Shown here: positions 14,823 through 22,269 of the stretch, piece after piece
Layout: each line of letters opens with the position of its first letter
Numbering within the stretch: position 1 is the stretch's first letter
Origin: Gammaproteobacteria bacterium
Lineage (GTDB): Bacteria; Pseudomonadota; Gammaproteobacteria; SMWH01
DNA length: 22,269 bases
Direction: 5' to 3'
NCBI GenBank assembly: GCA_004357005.1
Contig: SMWH01000114.1
Span: 1-22,269, forward strand
Notes under the pieces: model-generated
Seen by the model: only the letters and a program-made list of their open reading frames with translations
Databases searched by the model: none
Told to the model about the DNA's origin: nothing
Position numbers and translations under genes: made by a program

Positions 14823-15053
14823 TCGCCTGGAGAATGATACTCAAACCCCGGTCATTCCCCCATCCTGTCAGGTTTTCCGCGGGCTCCGGGGTTCCCCGGG
14901 GGCCCGGCAATCCTCGTTCGAAGCCTTCATATCGGCCCGAAATGGGCTGTTTCAAGCCCAGGGCGGGGCCCGGCGAAAGTGTGAACCAGGAACGCAGACT
15001 CTACGGGCAAAGTGCGCTAAACTCCAGTGAAAACAACGACATTGCAGCAAATC
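14823..15053. promoter_or_regulatory. Divergent promoter region between def and the LysM gene
   Basis: No ORF is credible here. Visible structure: CCGGGG-TT-CCCCGG near 14895, and overlapping small inverted repeats around 14934-14962 (GCCC-GAAAT-GGGC, then GGGCT-GTTTCA-AGCCC), which could be an operator. For the + strand, TAAACT at 15018-15023 is a plausible -10 box, with transcription starting near 15030, before ATG 15054; its -35 is poor. For the minus strand, TATCAT (rc of 14835-14840) is a possible -10 for def, without a clear -35. Confidence 0.35.
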
Positions 15054-16298
15054 ATGAGAAACAGACACATCATTTGGGCCACCCTTGCGCTACTGCTGAG
15101 TGTGGCTGTCGGCGCCCAGAACGTAGAACTCAACCCACGCCACCCGGATCGCTATGTCGTGGTCGAGGGCGACACCCTGTGGGACATCGCCGAACGCTTC
15201 CTCATGGATCCCTGGCATTGGCCCGAGATCTGGCATCACAACCAGCAAATCGACAATCCTCACCTTATTTATCCCGGGGATGTGATTTCGCTGAGCTATG
15301 TGGATGGGCAACCGCGGCTCACCCTGTCCCGGCGTACCGTCAAGCTTTCACCCCACACCCGCCGGGAACCCCGGCCAAAACCGATTCCCGTGGTGCCCCT
15401 GAGTCTCATCAAGCCTTTCATGTTCAGCCCCTGGGTGGTGCTGGAAAGTGATTTCGAGCAGATGCCCTATGTGGTCGCCAACGAACAGGGAATGCTGGTG
15501 GCAGCGGCTCCTTTCAACACCTATGTGCGTGGCCTGGGAGACGCCAGGAAGGGTGAGCGTTTCGCTCTGGTGCACCAAGCCAATGTTTATCGCGATGGCA
15601 TCATGCCGCCGGATTCCATGTACCGGGAGCGGCTGAAAGAAGACCGGCGCACCCCCGATGACACCCGCACATTTCACGGTGACCCGGACAAAACGCCCCG
15701 GAACTGGAATCACGATCCCTGGTACCAGGGGGCGGGGGGAAATCTGCCCGTTCTTGGCATAGAACTGATCGAAATCGGTTCGGGGCATGTGACCGTCGCC
15801 GGCGATATCGCCACCTTGCGAATCGACGAGTCGCGATTCGAGGTCCGGCCTGGCACCCGTCTGATCCCGTATCACGAATATCCCTACGACCCGTTTTTCT
15901 ATCCCCGCGCGCCGGATTTCCCGGTACACGCCCGGGTAGTCGGACTGCTCGGCCCGCACAACGAAGTGGTGGGCCAGTACGACACGGTGGTGATCGACAA
16001 GGGGTCGCGCGACGGTATCCAGCAGGGCTTTGTGCTGGAGGCGTATGTGCCGGGACGCGAGGTGCGGGACGAAGTGCGCTACCCCATGAACGAGCGATGG
16101 CCCTGGAAAAGCAAAGGCATGGTGTCGCTGCCTGAGGAGCACGCGGGCCGGATGCTGGTGTATCGGACCTTCGACAAGGTCAGTTATGCCATCGTGGTGG
16201 AAGCCACCAAGGAAATCCGGCTTTCCTACTTGGTGACCAACCCCAGCTCACGCTCCGAGCGAAAACTGAGCGATCTCGCAGAGACTACAAGTCCCTGA
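15054..16298 (+). CDS. Exported LysM peptidoglycan-binding protein
   Basis: 414 residues from ATG 15054. GTG 15027 would add nine residues, but lies at the predicted transcript start. The signal peptide is MRNRHIIWATLALLLSVAVGA, split before about residue 21-22. One LysM domain (about 34-80) follows: YVVVEGDTLWDIAERFL, then WPEIWHHNQQIDNPHLIYPGD. It binds glycan strands in the periplasm. The remaining 330 residues are a long conserved-looking region of unknown role (LSLIKPFMFSPWVV; VIDKGSRDGIQQGFVL near 325), beta-rich and Pro-rich. LysM proteins of this kind next to dprA or def are common in gammaproteobacteria. It may act in cell-wall anchoring or remodelling; no catalytic domain is visible. 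Confidence 0.9.
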   Translation: MRNRHIIWATLALLLSVAVGAQNVELNPRHPDRYVVVEGDTLWDIAERFLMDPWHWPEIWHHNQQIDNPHLIYPGDVISLSYVDGQPRLTLSRRTVKLSPHTRREPRPKPIPVVPLSLIKPFMFSPWVVLESDFEQMPYVVANEQGMLVAAAPFNTYVRGLGDARKGERFALVHQANVYRDGIMPPDSMYRERLKEDRRTPDDTRTFHGDPDKTPRNWNHDPWYQGAGGNLPVLGIELIEIGSGHVTVAGDIATLRIDESRFEVRPGTRLIPYHEYPYDPFFYPRAPDFPVHARVVGLLGPHNEVVGQYDTVVIDKGSRDGIQQGFVLEAYVPGREVRDEVRYPMNERWPWKSKGMVSLPEEHAGRMLVYRTFDKVSYAIVVEATKEIRLSYLVTNPSSRSERKLSDLAETTSP

Positions 16299-16311
16299 GG
16301 GATTTGCGATA

Positions 16312-16339
16312 TTCCCCACCCCGGGTAATCGGTTAGGGT
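16312..16339 (+). promoter_or_regulatory. Possible promoter upstream of dprA
   Basis: TAGGGT (16334-16339) is identical to the -10 box proposed for the acyltransferase gene. The hexamer 16 nt upstream, TTCCCC (16312-16317), is a poor -35. A start near 16346 would give a leader of about 40 nt. The gap after the LysM gene is 86 nt, long enough for a separate promoter, but the match is weak. Confidence 0.22.
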
Positions 16340-16384
16340 GGGTTTCGTTTCACAACGGGCCAGGATGGCCCGGTGGGCAGCATC

Positions 16385-17530
16385 ATGGACGATCGACGCG
16401 ACTGGCTCGTACTCGCACGCACACCCAATCTGGGTCCCTGTACTCTTCGCAAGCTGCTTGCGGAATTCGGTGATCCCGCCAGCGTGCGCGCGGCGGATCG
16501 GAATCGCCTGCGCAGCCACCTTGGCGATGGTGGAATCCGTTTTCTCCGGCAACCCGACCCCGCGTCCCTGGACAGAGATCTCGATTGGTTGTCCCGACCC
16601 GACCGGTATCTGCTGACGCTGGATGACCCGGACTACCCACCGCTGCTGAAACGCCTCGACGATGCCCCGGGCATTCTGTTCGTGGAGGGTGATCCCACGA
16701 CTTTGTGGCAGGCACAGATCGCCATCGTGGGCAGCAGGACGCCGACCGCCGCCGGCCTGGATAACGCCCGCACCTTTGCCAGGCACCTGAGCTCCGCGGG
16801 GTTCGCCATCACCAGCGGCCTCGCCCTTGGCATCGATGCTGCCGCCCATGCCGCGGCGCTGGATTGCGGCGGGCGGAGCAATGCGGTGTTCGGAACCGGG
16901 CCTGATCAATGTTATCCCCGGCGCAACGCCCCGTTGGCCGACCGGATAGCGGCAAGTGGAGCGATCGTCAGTGAATTCCCCGTGGGAACGTCTCCACGGC
17001 GTGGGAACTTCCCTCGCCGGAACCGCATTATCAGCGGCTTGAGTCTGGGGACTCTGGTCATCGAGGCCGGCGTGCGCAGCGGTTCCCTGATCACGGCACG
17101 TCTCGCCGGCGAACAGAACCGGGAAGTATTCGCCGTCCCGGGCTCGATTCACAACCCGCTCGCGCGCGGCTGTCATCGATTGATTCGCCAGGGCGCGAAG
17201 CTGGTGGAAACCTGCGAAGACGTGGTGGAGGAACTGGAACCGCTGGCGGTCGAACTGGCGATGGAGCTCAAGAATCGCCTGGAGACGGATACCGGACCCC
17301 CCGCCAGACGGGACAATGCACAACTGCGGGAAGCCGCGAAGCTGGATCCCGATTACTGCAAACTGATCGATGCACTGGGGTTCGACCCGGTACCCTTCGA
17401 CACCTTGGTCGAGCGAACCGGTTTGACGACCGATGTGGTTTCCTCCATGCTCCTGATGCTGGAACTGAAGGGTATGGTCAGCACGCCCGGAGGAGGGAGA
17501 TATTTGCTCACAGCGGAGATCTCTGAATGA
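16385..17530 (+). CDS. dprA: DNA processing protein DprA (Smf)
   Basis: 381 residues from ATG 16385; GTG 16373 would add four and has a slightly better GGA ribosome site. DprA binds incoming single-stranded DNA and loads RecA during natural transformation. Order of parts: an N-terminal helical SAM-like domain (about 1-70), the Rossmann fold, and a C-terminal winged-helix domain (about 315-375). The Rossmann fold carries IAIVGSRTPTAAG (112-124), ITSGLALGIDAAAH (142-155), GNFPRRNRIISGLSLG (207-222) and RSGSLITARLAGEQNREVFAVPG. No part is missing. Presence of dprA alone does not prove competence, since many non-competent bacteria keep it. It overlaps smg by 4 nt (ATGA), so the two are coupled. 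Confidence 0.96.
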   Translation: MDDRRDWLVLARTPNLGPCTLRKLLAEFGDPASVRAADRNRLRSHLGDGGIRFLRQPDPASLDRDLDWLSRPDRYLLTLDDPDYPPLLKRLDDAPGILFVEGDPTTLWQAQIAIVGSRTPTAAGLDNARTFARHLSSAGFAITSGLALGIDAAAHAAALDCGGRSNAVFGTGPDQCYPRRNAPLADRIAASGAIVSEFPVGTSPRRGNFPRRNRIISGLSLGTLVIEAGVRSGSLITARLAGEQNREVFAVPGSIHNPLARGCHRLIRQGAKLVETCEDVVEELEPLAVELAMELKNRLETDTGPPARRDNAQLREAAKLDPDYCKLIDALGFDPVPFDTLVERTGLTTDVVSSMLLMLELKGMVSTPGGGRYLLTAEISE

Positions 17531-18003
17531 AAGAAAATATTTTTGATGTCCTGTTGTATATGTTCGAAAATTATATGTATGACGAACCAGAGGAATCATC
17601 CGATCGCGACTCCCTCCAAGTAAAACTCCTGGAAGCAGGCTTTCCTCACCAGGAGATCAACAAGGCGTTCCAATGGATGGATGACCTTGCCGCCCAACGG
17701 CCCGTGGCAGAGCCACAACGCCCGCACAGCGCGCCGTTACGGGTTTTTTCCGACTGCGAGCGCACCAAGCTGGACGCAGAGTGCCAGGGCTACCTGTTGT
17801 TTCTGGAAGATTCCGGTATTCTCACGCCCGGCAACCGGGAGCTGGTGATCGATCGGTTCATGGCTCTGGAAGATGAAGAAGCAGACCTGGAAACACTCAA
17901 ATGGGTCGTATTGATCGTGCTGTTCAACCAGCCCGGCCAGGAGGCCGCGTTCGCGTGGATGGAGAACCTGGTTTTCGACGACCAACAGCAGTCCCTGCAC
18001 TAG
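17527..18003 (+). CDS. smg: Smg family protein (DUF494)
   Basis: 158 residues (E. coli Smg 157). The start MKENIFDVLLYMFENYM and the block LEAGFPHQEINKAFQWMDDL are diagnostic of the family. The protein is acidic and mainly helical, with CQGYLLFLEDSGILTPGNRE in the middle and LKWVVLIVLFNQPGQE near the end. It is cytoplasmic and its function is unknown. It consistently sits between dprA and topA, or beside dprA in E. coli, so a role near DNA handling has been suspected, but nothing in the sequence shows one. ATG 17527 overlaps the dprA stop, with GGAGA upstream. The gap to topA is 28 nt. Confidence 0.95.
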   Translation: MKENIFDVLLYMFENYMYDEPEESSDRDSLQVKLLEAGFPHQEINKAFQWMDDLAAQRPVAEPQRPHSAPLRVFSDCERTKLDAECQGYLLFLEDSGILTPGNRELVIDRFMALEDEEADLETLKWVVLIVLFNQPGQEAAFAWMENLVFDDQQQSLH

Positions 18004-18031
18004 ATCCGGGTGCGTTCCAGGGTTTGCCGAC

Positions 18032-20473
18032 ATGAGCAAAAACCTCCTCATCGTCGAGTCCCCCGCCAAAGCAAGGACCATCGAGAAGTACCTGGGCAAA
18101 GACTTCAAGGTCCTGGCCTCCTATGGTCACGTTCGCGATCTGATCCCCAAGGAAGGCGCGGTGGACCCCGAGCACGACTTCGCCATGAAGTACGCGCTCA
18201 TCGAAAAGAACAAGAAGCACGTGGATGCCATCACCAAGGCTGCCGCAGCTGCTGACGCTCTGTACCTTGCCACTGACCTTGACCGGGAAGGCGAAGCCAT
18301 TTCCTGGCACGTCTACGAAATCCTGAAAGCGAAGAAAGGTGTGCTGGACGGCAAGCCGGTACACCGGGTGGTCTTCAACGAGATCACGCCCCGGGCCATC
18401 AGGGAAGCCGTGGCCAACCCCCGGAAGCTGTCGTTCGATCTGATCAAGGCCCAGCAAGCCCGCCGGGCGTTGGACTATCTGGTTGGTTTCAATCTCTCGC
18501 CGCTGCTGTGGAAGAAGATCGCCCGTGGCCTGTCAGCTGGACGGGTGCAGAGCCCGGCTCTGCGAATGATCGTGGAACGGGAAGCGGAGATCGCAGCCTT
18601 CGAGGCCCGGGAATACTGGAGCATCGAGGCGGATCTCGACAAGGACCAGACTTTCCTGGCCAAGCTCACTCACTACAAGGGTGAGAAGCTCGACCAGTTC
18701 ACCATCGACAACGAGGCGCTGGCCACGGAAGCGACGGAGACGCTGGACAAGGCGGCAGCCGGAAAACTCACCGTCGCCACCGTGACCCGCAAGCAGCGTA
18801 CACGCCGACCGACAGCTCCCTTCATTACTTCCACGCTCCAGCAGGAATCATCCCGGAAACTGCGGTTTTCCGCCCGTAACGCCATGCGCGTGGCCCAGCA
18901 GTTGTATGAAGGCGTCGAGATCGACGGTTCTTCCACGGGACTCATTACATACATGCGGACCGACTCGGTGATGCTGGCCAATGACGCGATCACCGAGATC
19001 CGGGAGGTGATCGTCGAGCGATACGGCAAGAAGGCCTTGCCCGACGAGCCCAACGTTTACAAGACCAAAGCCAAGAACGCACAGGAAGCCCACGAAGCCA
19101 TTCGTCCTACTTCGGCCGCGCGGACGCCGGAGAAAATGAAGCCCTATCTGGCAGATGACCAGTTCAAGCTCTATGACCTGATCTGGAAACGTACCATGGC
19201 TTCGCAAATGGTCAATGCCACGCTGAATACCGTCGCGGTGGACATGGTGGCCGGTGACGCCGGCATGTTCCGCGCTACGGGTTCGACGGTAGTGGATCCG
19301 GGTTTCATGGCGGTTTACCAGGAGGGCCAGGACGCCCAAAGCGATAAAGAGGATGGGAACGGGGAGAACGACAAACAGGCTCAGGAAAAAGACGAGAAAT
19401 TCCTGCCGCACCTGGAAGAAGGCGAAACCGTGCATATCGACAAGATCCGCCCGGAGCAGCATTTCACCCAGCCACCGCCGCGTTACACGGAGGCCACGCT
19501 GGTCAAGACGCTGGAAGAATACGGCATCGGCCGACCGTCCACTTACGCCTCGATCATCAGCACGCTGATAACCCGGGAGTATGTGTTCCTGGAGAATCGC
19601 CGTTTCCACGCCACGGACACCGGCAAGATCGTGGCGCGTTTCCTCAGTGAGCATTTCACCCAGTATGTGGACTACGAGTTCACCGCCCACTTCGAAGATG
19701 AGCTGGACAAAGTCGCCTCCGGCGCCCGGGACTGGATCCCGCTGATGCATGAGTTCTGGGACACCTTCAGCGCGCTGGTGAAGGAGAAGGAAAAAACCGT
19801 CACCCGCGAGCAGGCCATGCAGGCGCGCACGCTGGGTACTGACCCAAAGTCCGGCAAGCCCGTGTCCGTACGCCTGGGCCGTTATGGCCCCTATGCGCAG
19901 ATCGGCACCAAGGACGACGACGAAAAACCCAAGTTCGCCGGGCTCCGCCCCGGGCAGCAGCTCGATACCATCACCTTCGAAGAGGCGATGGAGTTGTTCA
20001 AACTGCCGCGCAAGCTCGGCCACACCGCCGATGGCGAAGAAGTGCTGGCGAGCATCGGCCGTTACGGTCCCTACATCAAGTTCGGCGACAAATACGCCTC
20101 GATGAAAGAGGACGATCCCTACACCGTGGAACTGCCCCGGGCGCTGGAGATCATCGAGGAAAAGAAACTCCTCGATGCCAATCGCATTATCCAGGACTTC
20201 GCGGAAGAAAAAATCCAGGTGCTCAATGGGCGTTATGGGCCTTATGTCACCAACGGCGAAAAGAATGCCAGGGTGCCGAAGGATCTGGAGCCGGCGAAAC
20301 TGACCCTGGAGGAATGCAAGGAACTCATCGCCGCCGCCCCGGCACGGCGGGGACGCGGCAAGAAAAAGGCAAAGAAAAAGGCCGCAAAGAAAACCACCAG
20401 GAAGGCCGCCAGGAAGAAAACAGCAAAGAAAGCCGAAGCCGCGGACGACGAGGCCGCCTCCGAGGCTTCCTGA
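18032..20473 (+). CDS. topA: DNA topoisomerase I (type IA), zinc-finger-free form
   Basis: 813 residues. It relaxes negative supercoils through a 5'-phosphotyrosine link. The Toprim domain (about 2-145) has E9 in LLIVESPAKA and the metal-binding TDLDREGE (81-88). The cleavage domain has catalytic Y307 in GLITYMRTDS and ends near PPRYTEATLVKTLEEYGIGRPS. E. coli TopA carries C4 zinc ribbons at the C-terminus. Here there are three Gly/Tyr-type repeats instead (GRYGPYAQIG, GRYGPYIKFGDKYASM, GRYGPYVTNGEKNARVP), then a tail of about 45 residues rich in Lys, Ala and Arg. The protein has only one cysteine, so zinc ribbons are truly absent. It probably follows dprA-smg in the same transcript. Confidence 0.96.
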   Translation: MSKNLLIVESPAKARTIEKYLGKDFKVLASYGHVRDLIPKEGAVDPEHDFAMKYALIEKNKKHVDAITKAAAAADALYLATDLDREGEAISWHVYEILKAKKGVLDGKPVHRVVFNEITPRAIREAVANPRKLSFDLIKAQQARRALDYLVGFNLSPLLWKKIARGLSAGRVQSPALRMIVEREAEIAAFEAREYWSIEADLDKDQTFLAKLTHYKGEKLDQFTIDNEALATEATETLDKAAAGKLTVATVTRKQRTRRPTAPFITSTLQQESSRKLRFSARNAMRVAQQLYEGVEIDGSSTGLITYMRTDSVMLANDAITEIREVIVERYGKKALPDEPNVYKTKAKNAQEAHEAIRPTSAARTPEKMKPYLADDQFKLYDLIWKRTMASQMVNATLNTVAVDMVAGDAGMFRATGSTVVDPGFMAVYQEGQDAQSDKEDGNGENDKQAQEKDEKFLPHLEEGETVHIDKIRPEQHFTQPPPRYTEATLVKTLEEYGIGRPSTYASIISTLITREYVFLENRRFHATDTGKIVARFLSEHFTQYVDYEFTAHFEDELDKVASGARDWIPLMHEFWDTFSALVKEKEKTVTREQAMQARTLGTDPKSGKPVSVRLGRYGPYAQIGTKDDDEKPKFAGLRPGQQLDTITFEEAMELFKLPRKLGHTADGEEVLASIGRYGPYIKFGDKYASMKEDDPYTVELPRALEIIEEKKLLDANRIIQDFAEEKIQVLNGRYGPYVTNGEKNARVPKDLEPAKLTLEECKELIAAAPARRGRGKKKAKKKAAKKTTRKAARKKTAKKAEAADDEAASEAS

Positions 20474-20494
20474 TCCCCCCACACCCAGGCAGGA

Positions 20495-21088
20495 ATGGTC
20501 CGGGTGACCTCCAGCGATTCACAGTCCAGTAACCAAGAGGCCATCGCTGAAGCGGTGACAGCGCTGCGAGCTGGCGGGGTCATCGCCTGTCCCACCGAAG
20601 CCGTCTGGGGCCTGAGTTGCGATCCTTTCAACCAGGCAGCCGTGGAGCGGGTGCTGACCCTCAAGGGGCGCAGCCGCGACCAGGGCCTGGTCCTGATCGC
20701 CGCGTCCGTGGCCCAGATTGAAGCCCTGCTCGGTGATCTCTCCACGGAACAAAGAAACACCGTGCTCGACACCTGGCCCGGGCCGGTGACCTGGGTGGTT
20801 CCTGGTCGAGCATCCGTTCCCCGCTGGATCACCGGCACACACCCTGGCGTTGCCTTGCGTGTTACCGCTCACCCGATCGCATCGGCCCTGTGTGAGGCAT
20901 TCGGGGGTCCGCTGGTGTCCACCAGCGCCAACCGGACCAGCGGCGTCGCGGCTCAAACCGAAGCAGACTTGAGAGCGAATTTTCCCGCCGGGATCGATGT
21001 CATCGTCCCCGGCACCACCGGAGACAACTCCGCGCCCACACAAATCCGCGATGCCCTGAGCGGTGAAATACTGAGGGCGTCGCCCTGA
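20495..21088 (+). CDS. tsaC: Threonylcarbamoyl-AMP synthase TsaC (YrdC family)
   Basis: 197 residues (E. coli TsaC 190); a single YrdC domain without the Sua5 extension. It makes threonylcarbamoyl-AMP from threonine, bicarbonate and ATP, the first step of t6A37 on tRNAs reading ANN codons. Key pieces are GGVIACPTEAVWGLSCDP (28-45), LKGRSRDQGLVLIAA (56-70, the KxR nucleotide-binding motif), WPGPVTWVVP and PLVSTSANRTSG. The start ATG 20495 sits very close to AGGCAGGA; GTG 20504 has better spacing and is a real alternative. It lies 21 nt after topA and may be co-transcribed. E. coli pairs it with aroE; here hemF follows. Confidence 0.95.
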   Translation: MVRVTSSDSQSSNQEAIAEAVTALRAGGVIACPTEAVWGLSCDPFNQAAVERVLTLKGRSRDQGLVLIAASVAQIEALLGDLSTEQRNTVLDTWPGPVTWVVPGRASVPRWITGTHPGVALRVTAHPIASALCEAFGGPLVSTSANRTSGVAAQTEADLRANFPAGIDVIVPGTTGDNSAPTQIRDALSGEILRASP

Positions 21089-21229
21089 AATGGGCGACAC
21101 CGGTTGTCTCACTTCGCCATGAAGCAGTCTGAGTTCCCCCCTCGCGCGTTCACCGGATGGCATTTTGCCTCAGCACGCCGGCGCCAGAAACCTGACAGAT
21201 GCCAAAGCCCGCGACCATACCGGCTGGGC

Positions 21230-21235
21230 CATAAT
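21230..21235 (+). promoter_or_regulatory. Possible -10 box of hemF
   Basis: CATAAT lies 6 nt before ATG 21242, so transcription would begin at about the start codon, or before the in-frame ATG 21251. No good -35 is seen 16-18 nt upstream, which makes this uncertain. The 153-nt gap 21089-21241 otherwise shows no ORF or hairpin of note. Confidence 0.22.
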
Positions 21236-21241
21236 CCCTCC

Positions 21242-22186
21242 ATGAGCCCCATGAAGGACGACCCCGATACCGGCGACATCCAGGCCGTCGCCACCTATCT
21301 GGAAAATCTGCAGGACAGCTTCTGTGCCGGGCTCGCCCAGATGGACCCGGCGGGTACTTTTCATGAAGACGCCTGGCAACGGGGGAGCGGCGGAGGGGGC
21401 CGCACCCGGGTCATGGTCGATGGCAAGGTCTTTGAGAGCGCCGGTGTGAACTACTCCCGGGTACACGGCGATGCCCTGCCCCCGTCAGCCACCGCCGACC
21501 GGCGGGGCCTCGAAGGTTGTTCTTTCCTCGCCATGGGCGTGTCGCTGGTGATCCATCCCTTGAATCCCTACGTGCCCACATCGCATTGCAACGTGCGTTT
21601 CTTTTCTGCGCAAAACAATGAAGAGGGAGAGAACCCGATCTGGTGGTTTGGTGGCGGTTTTGATCTGACGCCCTACTATCCCTTCGAAGAAGACATCCTG
21701 CACTGGCACCGGACGATAAAGGCCGCCTGCGATCCCTTCGGAGACGATATCTATCCCAGATACAAGCAATGGTGCGACGAGTATTTTTTTCTCAAACACC
21801 GCAACGAAACCCGCGGCGTGGGCGGGCTCTTCTACGACGACCTGAACGAGGGGGGTTTTCAACGCTGCTTCGAGTTCACCCGCAGCATCGGTGATCATTA
21901 CCTGCCCGCCTACCTGCCCATCGTGGAAAAACGCAAGGACATGGCGTTTGGGGAGAGGGAACGGGAATTCCAGTGGTACCGCCGGGGTCGCTATGTGGAG
22001 TTCAATCTGGTCTACGACCGGGGCACGCTGTTTGGGCTGCAATCCGGTGGCCGCACGGAATCCATCCTCATGTCCCTGCCGCGGCACGTATCGTGGCGCT
22101 ATGACTGGCAACCGGAACCGGGCTCGCCCGAAGCCCGTTTGTACGAGTTCCTGAAACCCCGGAATTATCTGAAAGAACTGCCCTGA
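21242..22186 (+). CDS. hemF: Oxygen-dependent coproporphyrinogen-III oxidase
   Basis: 314 residues (E. coli HemF 299). It converts coproporphyrinogen III to protoporphyrinogen IX with O2, an aerobic step of haem synthesis in the cytoplasm. The family core is unmistakable. It includes VIHPLNPYVPTSHCNVRFF with H105 and H115, WWFGGGFDLTPYYPFEEDI, HWH (154-156), YFFLKHRNETRG with H186, and YVEFNLVYDRGTLFGLQSGG. The conserved histidines that form the active-site metal or substrate site are present. I set the start at ATG 21242; the frame is open for another 46 codons upstream but that part has no family similarity. ATG 21251 is also possible. No strong ribosome site is visible. It shows that the organism makes haem aerobically. 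Confidence 0.96.
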   Translation: MSPMKDDPDTGDIQAVATYLENLQDSFCAGLAQMDPAGTFHEDAWQRGSGGGGRTRVMVDGKVFESAGVNYSRVHGDALPPSATADRRGLEGCSFLAMGVSLVIHPLNPYVPTSHCNVRFFSAQNNEEGENPIWWFGGGFDLTPYYPFEEDILHWHRTIKAACDPFGDDIYPRYKQWCDEYFFLKHRNETRGVGGLFYDDLNEGGFQRCFEFTRSIGDHYLPAYLPIVEKRKDMAFGEREREFQWYRRGRYVEFNLVYDRGTLFGLQSGGRTESILMSLPRHVSWRYDWQPEPGSPEARLYEFLKPRNYLKELP

Positions 22187-22269
22187 CGGAACAGGGGCGA
22201 AGCAGGCCTGCGCCAACCTGGATAAAAAAGGGCCCCGGAGAAGAAAGAGGGGGATCTGCAACCCGGGGC
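22187..22269. other. Short 3' tail after hemF
   Basis: No gene is visible in the last 83 bases. GCCCCGG after an A-run near 22233 could pair with CCGGGGC at the very right edge, so a hairpin may lie here, but it is cut by the window and has no visible T-run. Not called as a terminator. Confidence 0.3.

Noticed and set aside
15027..15053. GTG 15027 as start of the LysM protein
   Set aside because: It lies at or before the predicted transcription start, has no ribosome site, and ATG 15054 gives a cleaner signal peptide.
16226..17599. 457-codon minus-strand frame opposite dprA
   Set aside because: DprA on the plus strand carries all family motifs. The antisense frame shows none and spans the ends of neighbouring genes.
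18848..20482. 544-codon open frame on the minus strand opposite topA
   Set aside because: It mirrors the well-supported TopA reading frame, has no recognisable motif, and arises from GC-rich codon bias.
1..22269. CRISPR arrays, insertion sequences, phage genes, toxin-antitoxin pairs or other defence systems
   Set aside because: No spaced direct repeats, transposase or integrase motifs, or defence-type proteins are visible; nearly all of the space is filled by housekeeping genes.

Overview
The window is a gene-dense, GC-rich stretch of chromosome from a gammaproteobacterium. The evidence is gene content and order. smg, dprA, def, fmt, rsmB and trkA cluster as they do around the E. coli trkA locus, and topA, tsaC and hemF follow. 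An ntrY-ntrX pair and a DUF4390 gene sit between rsmB and trkA, an arrangement I associate with Chromatiales/Ectothiorhodospiraceae-like and related lineages. That finer placement is inference. I see no rRNA, tRNA, insertion sequence, phage gene or CRISPR array.

Layout. Positions 1-2325 (+ strand) hold the 3' end of ntrC, then an HD-domain phosphohydrolase-like protein, a cupin, a 36-residue micro-ORF and a small secreted protein, tightly packed and probably partly co-transcribed. Positions 2356-3389 (- strand) hold a membrane PAP2-like protein overlapping dtd. A divergent gap at about 3390-3680 contains three strong adjacent inverted repeats and a promoter for an LpxL/HtrB-type acyltransferase (3681-4571, +). 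Positions 4565-14787 (- strand) form one long co-oriented run, read 5' to 3' as def, fmt, rsmB, DUF4390 gene, ntrY, ntrX, trkA, trkH and a small TPR gene. Gaps are 4-23 nt or overlaps, except 116 nt between ntrY and ntrX. Divergent from def, positions 15054-22186 (+ strand) hold a LysM protein, dprA, smg, topA, tsaC and hemF.

How the genes fit together. def and fmt handle the formyl group of initiator Met-tRNA and nascent proteins, and rsmB methylates 16S rRNA. dtd removes D-amino acids from tRNA, and tsaC makes the precursor of t6A on tRNA. NtrY/NtrX is a membrane sensor kinase with its AAA+ response regulator. It is adjacent to the TrkA/TrkH potassium uptake system, which suggests shared expression. 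LpxL-like, PAP2-like and LysM proteins belong to the cell envelope. DprA and TopA handle DNA, and HemF makes haem under aerobic conditions.

Most of the window is ordinary housekeeping sequence, and I do not find a convincing new multi-gene system. The points most worth a second look are the inverted-repeat cluster at 3536-3637, the translationally coupled micro-ORF at 1847-1957, and an NtrX that has lost the GAFTGA loop. Two further points are a DTD whose SQxxT motif reads PQxxT, and a TopA that carries glycine/tyrosine repeats and a lysine-rich tail in place of zinc ribbons.
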